Shown one piece after another: positions 32,733 through 34,812 of a stretch of DNA of 34,812 nt. The stretch covers positions 1 through 34,812 of the forward strand of contig NZ_JAHYSG010000123.1 in assembly GCF_022095675.1 (NCBI RefSeq), given 5' to 3'. Position numbers and translations under genes: made by a program. Every line of letters begins with the position of its first letter. Position 1 is the first letter of the stretch. This stretch comes from Dactylosporangium sp. AC04546 (GTDB taxonomy: Bacteria; Actinomycetota; Actinomycetes; Mycobacteriales; Micromonosporaceae). The notes below the pieces were generated by a model that was not told the DNA's origin, searched no databases, and worked only from the letters and a program-made list of their open reading frames with translations.

Positions 32733-32789
32733 CCGAGCCCACAACGGCGAGCACCATGGCCTGAGCGGGATGTGAGAGAATCGAAACCA

Positions 32790-32808
32790 GCCGGCAACAA
32801 TCGCCGGC
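32790..32808 (+). terminator. Short hairpin after the SDR gene
   Basis: GCCGGC (32790-32795) and GCCGGC (32803-32808) pair across a 7-nt AT-rich loop, 58 bp past the SDR stop. Confidence 0.4.
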
Positions 32809-32862
32809 CCGGACGAGGCGCACCGTACCCGGCACTGCAAAGACGGCGTGTTGGAGGCCGTC

Positions 32863-33132
32863 GTGATACAGCTCGCCGGGTCGCTGCTCATCCTGCTGCC
32901 GTTCGTGCTCGTGCAGCTCGGGCGCCTGGAAACCCGCAGCCAGTGGTACAACGTGCTGAACCTCGTCGGGTCGGGCATCCTGGCCGTCGAGGCGCTGCAC
33001 GGCCGGCAGTGGGGGTTCCTGCTGCTGGAAGGCGTCTGGGCGCTGGTCTCGCTGCGCGCGGTACTGTGGCCGCGTGGTCATCGACCTGGACACGGGGCCA
33101 CTCAACGCGAGGCCGCGAAGACCGACGCGTAG
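32863..33132 (+). CDS. Small membrane protein (CBU_0592-like)
   Basis: 89 residues from GTG 32863, fixed by GGAGG 5 nt upstream; GTG 32848 gives a longer form without SD. Three hydrophobic helices: VIQLAGSLLILLPFVLVQLG, NVLNLVGSGILAVEAL and WGFLLLEGVWALVSLRAVL, the pattern of CBU_0592 family proteins. Function unknown. Its last 59 bp overlap the next gene. Confidence 0.75.
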   Translation: MIQLAGSLLILLPFVLVQLGRLETRSQWYNVLNLVGSGILAVEALHGRQWGFLLLEGVWALVSLRAVLWPRGHRPGHGATQREAAKTDA

Positions 33133-33856
33133 CGCCGGCCTGGCCCTGGCCGCCGCCCTCGTCCTCGTGGCCACCCAGCAGGTCCAGCCGATACCGCAGC
33201 TGCGGCCGCGGGTGACGCTGCCGGGCGGCACGATGGCGCTCGTGGGCACCACGCAGGGATTCTTCGTGATCCGGGGCAACGGCACGCTCGCCTGGAACGT
33301 CACCGCCTATACCTGGGCGGGCGCCGAGCGCTGGCGGCGCCCGCTCGCCGGGCCCGATCCGGGCCTGGCCGTCGCGGCCGACGCGGTGTTCGCCACGCAC
33401 CAGCCGTGCGACCCGCAGCACCCGCCGCGGGTGGACCGCCTCGACCCGGCGTCGGGCGAGCCGGCCTGGACGTCGGAGGGCGTGCTCGTCGGTGCGGCGG
33501 ATGCGGATGCGGTACTGCTGGCCACCGCGAGCACCGGCTGCGGCACATCGCGCCGGGTGACCACACTGCAGGCGGTCCTCGTCGGCACCGGCCGCCCGGT
33601 CTGGACGCGGCGGCTGGACCCGCCGCAGGCGGTGGCGGCGGCCCAACCGGCCCGCGCCGACCCCTACGGCTGGCGACTGCTGCCGCCCGACCGGCGGGTG
33701 GCCTGGGGCAAGGGCCGGATCGGGGTCCTGGACCCCGCGACCGACGTCGTGCGGACGGTCGGCCGGATCGACGTCGAGCAGGCCCGCTGCGTGACCGATG
33801 GCACGCGGCTGGCCTGCGTCGACACCGCTGGAACGACACGGGTCTGGCACCCGTAG
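33074..33856 (+). CDS. Membrane-anchored PQQ-repeat-like beta-propeller protein
   Basis: 260 residues from GTG 33074 (VVIDLDTGPL...). A short cytoplasmic tail, one TM helix (about 21-35, AGLALAAALVLVA) and a periplasmic/outer domain with propeller-like strands: FFVIRGNGTLAWNVTAYTWA, RVDRLDPASGEPAWTS, and AVLVGTGRPVWTRRLDPPQ. Four cysteines (CDP, GCGTS, ARCV, ACVD) could form two disulfides. The role is not known; BamB-like proteins scaffold envelope complexes. It overlaps the upstream membrane-protein gene by 59 bp, so both are read from one message in different frames. Confidence 0.7.
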   Translation: MVIDLDTGPLNARPRRPTRSAGLALAAALVLVATQQVQPIPQLRPRVTLPGGTMALVGTTQGFFVIRGNGTLAWNVTAYTWAGAERWRRPLAGPDPGLAVAADAVFATHQPCDPQHPPRVDRLDPASGEPAWTSEGVLVGAADADAVLLATASTGCGTSRRVTTLQAVLVGTGRPVWTRRLDPPQAVAAAQPARADPYGWRLLPPDRRVAWGKGRIGVLDPATDVVRTVGRIDVEQARCVTDGTRLACVDTAGTTRVWHP

Positions 33857-33860
33857 CCGC

Positions 33861-33908
33861 TTACTTCTTCTTGCCCTTCTTCTTGTCCTTCTTCTTCTTC
33901 TTCGCCAT
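33861..33908 (-). CDS. 15-residue lysine-rich peptide gene
   Basis: ATG 33908 to TAA 33861 encodes MAKKKKKDKKKGKKK, 11 lysines of 15 residues, all AAG codons. AAGGAGGTGAT (33923-33913) is an 11-nt perfect complement to the 16S rRNA 3' end; GGAGG is 8 nt before this ATG. An earlier in-frame ATG (33914) lies inside that sequence and is too close. TACGGT (33946-33941) with TTGTTT 16 bp before it may be the promoter. Such a translation signal on so short a frame argues that it is expressed. Function unknown: RNA- or membrane-binding peptide, or a translated leader. It ends 4 bp from the convergent propeller gene. Confidence 0.7.
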   Translation of the reverse strand: MAKKKKKDKKKGKKK

Positions 33909-33912
33909 GTCC

Positions 33913-33923
33913 ATCACCTCCTT
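33913..33923 (-). promoter_or_regulatory. Near-ideal Shine-Dalgarno of the lysine peptide gene
   Basis: AAGGAGGTGAT on the minus strand pairs without mismatch with the 16S rRNA tail (ATCACCTCCTT). It is the strongest ribosome-binding site seen in the window. Confidence 0.85.
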
Positions 33924-34035
33924 CGTTGTTGTCGACGCCAACCGTAGCGGCAAACTCCGGGTAAACAAAGGGTTTCCGGAAGATTCGATGCAGCCACTCC
34001 ATCGAACTACACCAATGCACAATATCGAAAACGCC

Positions 34036-34089
34036 GTCCACTGTGGACCTGGCACCCATGTGGACCTGCGCGGACGCGTTCGGTACAGT
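34036..34089 (+). promoter_or_regulatory. Promoter and repeats upstream of the last tetR
   Basis: GTCCAC-t-GTGGAC (34036-34048) is a perfect palindrome; GTGGACCTG occurs at 34043-34051 and again at 34060-34068. TGGACC (34061-34066), 17 bp and TACAGT (34084-34089) make a plausible promoter, 4/6 in each box. The second repeat overlaps the -35, as an autoregulatory operator would. The region is AT-richer than its surroundings. Confidence 0.55.
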
Positions 34090-34109
34090 CATGGTGAAAT
34101 GAGGTGAGT

Positions 34110-34673
34110 ATGACTGTAGCTATTCGTGAACGTGTATACCGCGCACCGCGTCGTGAGGCGCAGGCCACTGCCACGCGGGAGGCGATCGTCGCCGCCGCCG
34201 GGCGGCTCTTCGCCGACCAGGGGTGGGCGCCGACCACGATGGCGGCCGTCGCGGCCGAGGCCGGCGTCACCGCCAAGTCGGTGTACGCCGTCGCCGACAA
34301 GGCCGGCCTGCTCCTGCTGGCGCTGGAGCGGCACGAGGCGGAGCGGCCGGGCGGCGACGTCGCCACCGAACTGCTCCGGCACTACCCGCTGTGCCGCACC
34401 CTGGAGCACGGGGCCGCCGCCGAGCCGGCGCTGCGCGACGCGTGGCGTGCCCACCAGCGCCGACATCGCGCCGACGCCAAGCGCATCGTGCGCGCGGTCG
34501 CGGACGCCGGCCAGCTGCGGGCGGGCCTGCCCGCCGGCCGGGCCGCCGACGCGGTCTGGTCGCTGGTGACGTGGCACACGGTCGCGCTGCTCGTCGAGGA
34601 GCGCGGCTGGGGCCACGCGAAGCTCGCCCGCTGGCTCGACGAGGTCGTGCGGCGCCAGATCAGCGACGGCTAG
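34110..34673 (+). CDS. TetR-family regulator
   Basis: 187 residues from ATG 34110 with GAGG 5 nt upstream (GTG 34104 is a weaker alternative). N-terminal domain: ATREAIVAAAGRLFADQGWA and AAVAAEAGVTAKSVYAVADK. The usual Tyr-Phe of the recognition helix end is Tyr-Ala here. The C-terminal half is all helical with WSLVTWHTVALLVEERGWGH. Length is normal, but its stop TAG lies in the CTAG that also holds the stop of the transposase remnant, so its last residues may have been set by the insertion. Target unknown; probably itself and perhaps the divergent lysine-peptide gene. Confidence 0.88.
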   Translation: MTVAIRERVYRAPRREAQATATREAIVAAAGRLFADQGWAPTTMAAVAAEAGVTAKSVYAVADKAGLLLLALERHEAERPGGDVATELLRHYPLCRTLEHGAAAEPALRDAWRAHQRRHRADAKRIVRAVADAGQLRAGLPAGRAADAVWSLVTWHTVALLVEERGWGHAKLARWLDEVVRRQISDG

Positions 34674-34750
34674 GCCGTGTTTCGTAAGGCTCGGAGCCAT
34701 TGGTTGATGATGGCTACGGTGATGGTGGCTTCGAAGCGGACGGCGAGTTT
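34670..34750 (-). pseudogene. C-terminal remnant of an IS5-type transposase
   Basis: On the minus strand the frame reads KLAVRFEATITVAIINQW then LRALRNTA and stop, the typical end of actinobacterial IS5-family (DDE) transposases. Upstream of Lys the expected tyrosine-aspartate part is missing, the frame meets a TGA at 34798-34796, and no start codon lies between, so only about 26 codons survive. The sequence changes abruptly at 34751. Confidence 0.75.
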
Positions 34751-34812
34751 GATGCCCCTATGGATGTCAAGCGGTTGAAAGCTGGCCTTTGGTGATCAGT
34801 TGATAGAGCTCG
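34751..34812. mobile_element. Possible end of a second insertion element
   Basis: From 34751 (GATGCCCCTATGGATGTCAA) the sequence no longer matches the transposase tail, and its base composition is more AT-rich. It may be the end of another IS inserted into the IS5 remnant, continuing past the window. No terminal repeat can be checked here. Confidence 0.35.

Noticed and set aside
32729..32764. 11-codon ORF overlapping the SDR stop (ATGA)
   Set aside because: It has no SD of its own and no recognisable sequence; likely chance, kept only as a note in the SDR entry.

Overview
The window is very GC-rich, with high third-position GC, GTG starts, many 4-bp stop/start overlaps and typical actinobacterial families (IrtAB, LexA with a TCGA-type SOS box, CBM2/ricin-type secreted enzymes, LprG-like lipoprotein, GPP34, YcxB-like and Mak_N_cap-like proteins). 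It is chromosomal DNA of a filamentous actinomycete. Micromonosporaceae (Actinoplanes/Dactylosporangium/Micromonospora-like) is my best guess, by inference only. Apart from a mobile-element scrap at the right edge it looks like ordinary accessory chromosome, not an island.

Layout. 1-3.9 kb: the tail of an acyltransferase-like gene meets, stop to stop, a five-module secreted sugar-dehydrogenase-like protein. 3.9-5.6 kb: an anti-anti-sigma-like STAS protein lacking the phosphoacceptor serine, and a SetA-like sugar efflux pump. 5.7-10.5 kb: an overlapping tetR-irtA-irtB operon for ferric siderophore import and reduction. Its start carries a DtxR/IdeR-type iron box interleaved with a perfect 13-bp inverted repeat, so it seems to be under both iron and TetR control. 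10.6-15.3 kb: single small genes (RibD-type reductase, ankyrin protein, LUD protein, YcxB-like, GPP34, a mini membrane protein, a lipoprotein, a second STAS protein). Three of these look frameshifted; in the ankyrin gene a perfect 8-bp tandem duplication explains the break exactly. 15.4-17.9 kb: membrane protein, NarL-type sensor kinase and response regulator in one operon; the kinase ATP lid has an Ala/Val/Asn-rich expansion. 17.9-19.1 kb: ArsR and VOC genes around a shared operator-promoter. 19.1-25.3 kb: a hypothetical protein, an alpha/beta hydrolase divergent from an HxlR regulator, a secreted GH3-FN3-CBM2 glucosidase, two hairpins and a long palindrome, a Mak_N_cap-like protein, and lexA with an unusually long linker. 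25.5-30.5 kb: a three-gene ABC-2 exporter operon divergent from an OmpR-type two-component system, with spaced TGACACC repeats between them. 30.5-32.7 kb: TetR and nucleotidyltransferase genes divergent from an SDR gene, with clustered GTTAGC/GCTAAC operator half-sites. 32.8-34.8 kb: a small membrane protein overlapping a PQQ-repeat-like protein, a 15-residue lysine peptide gene with a near-ideal Shine-Dalgarno, a TetR gene, and an IS5-type transposase tail.

A cross-cutting feature is that many genes without a Shine-Dalgarno have a TANNNT hexamer 5-9 nt before the start codon, the expected layout of leaderless transcripts. This pattern fixed several start choices, including an ArsR start and the true start of the frameshifted ankyrin gene.

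I found no rRNA, tRNA, CRISPR array, phage or classical defence system. The most novel-looking items are the dual-control iron operon, the ankyrin gene duplication, the lysine mini-gene, and the permease with an extracytoplasmic beta-rich insert.
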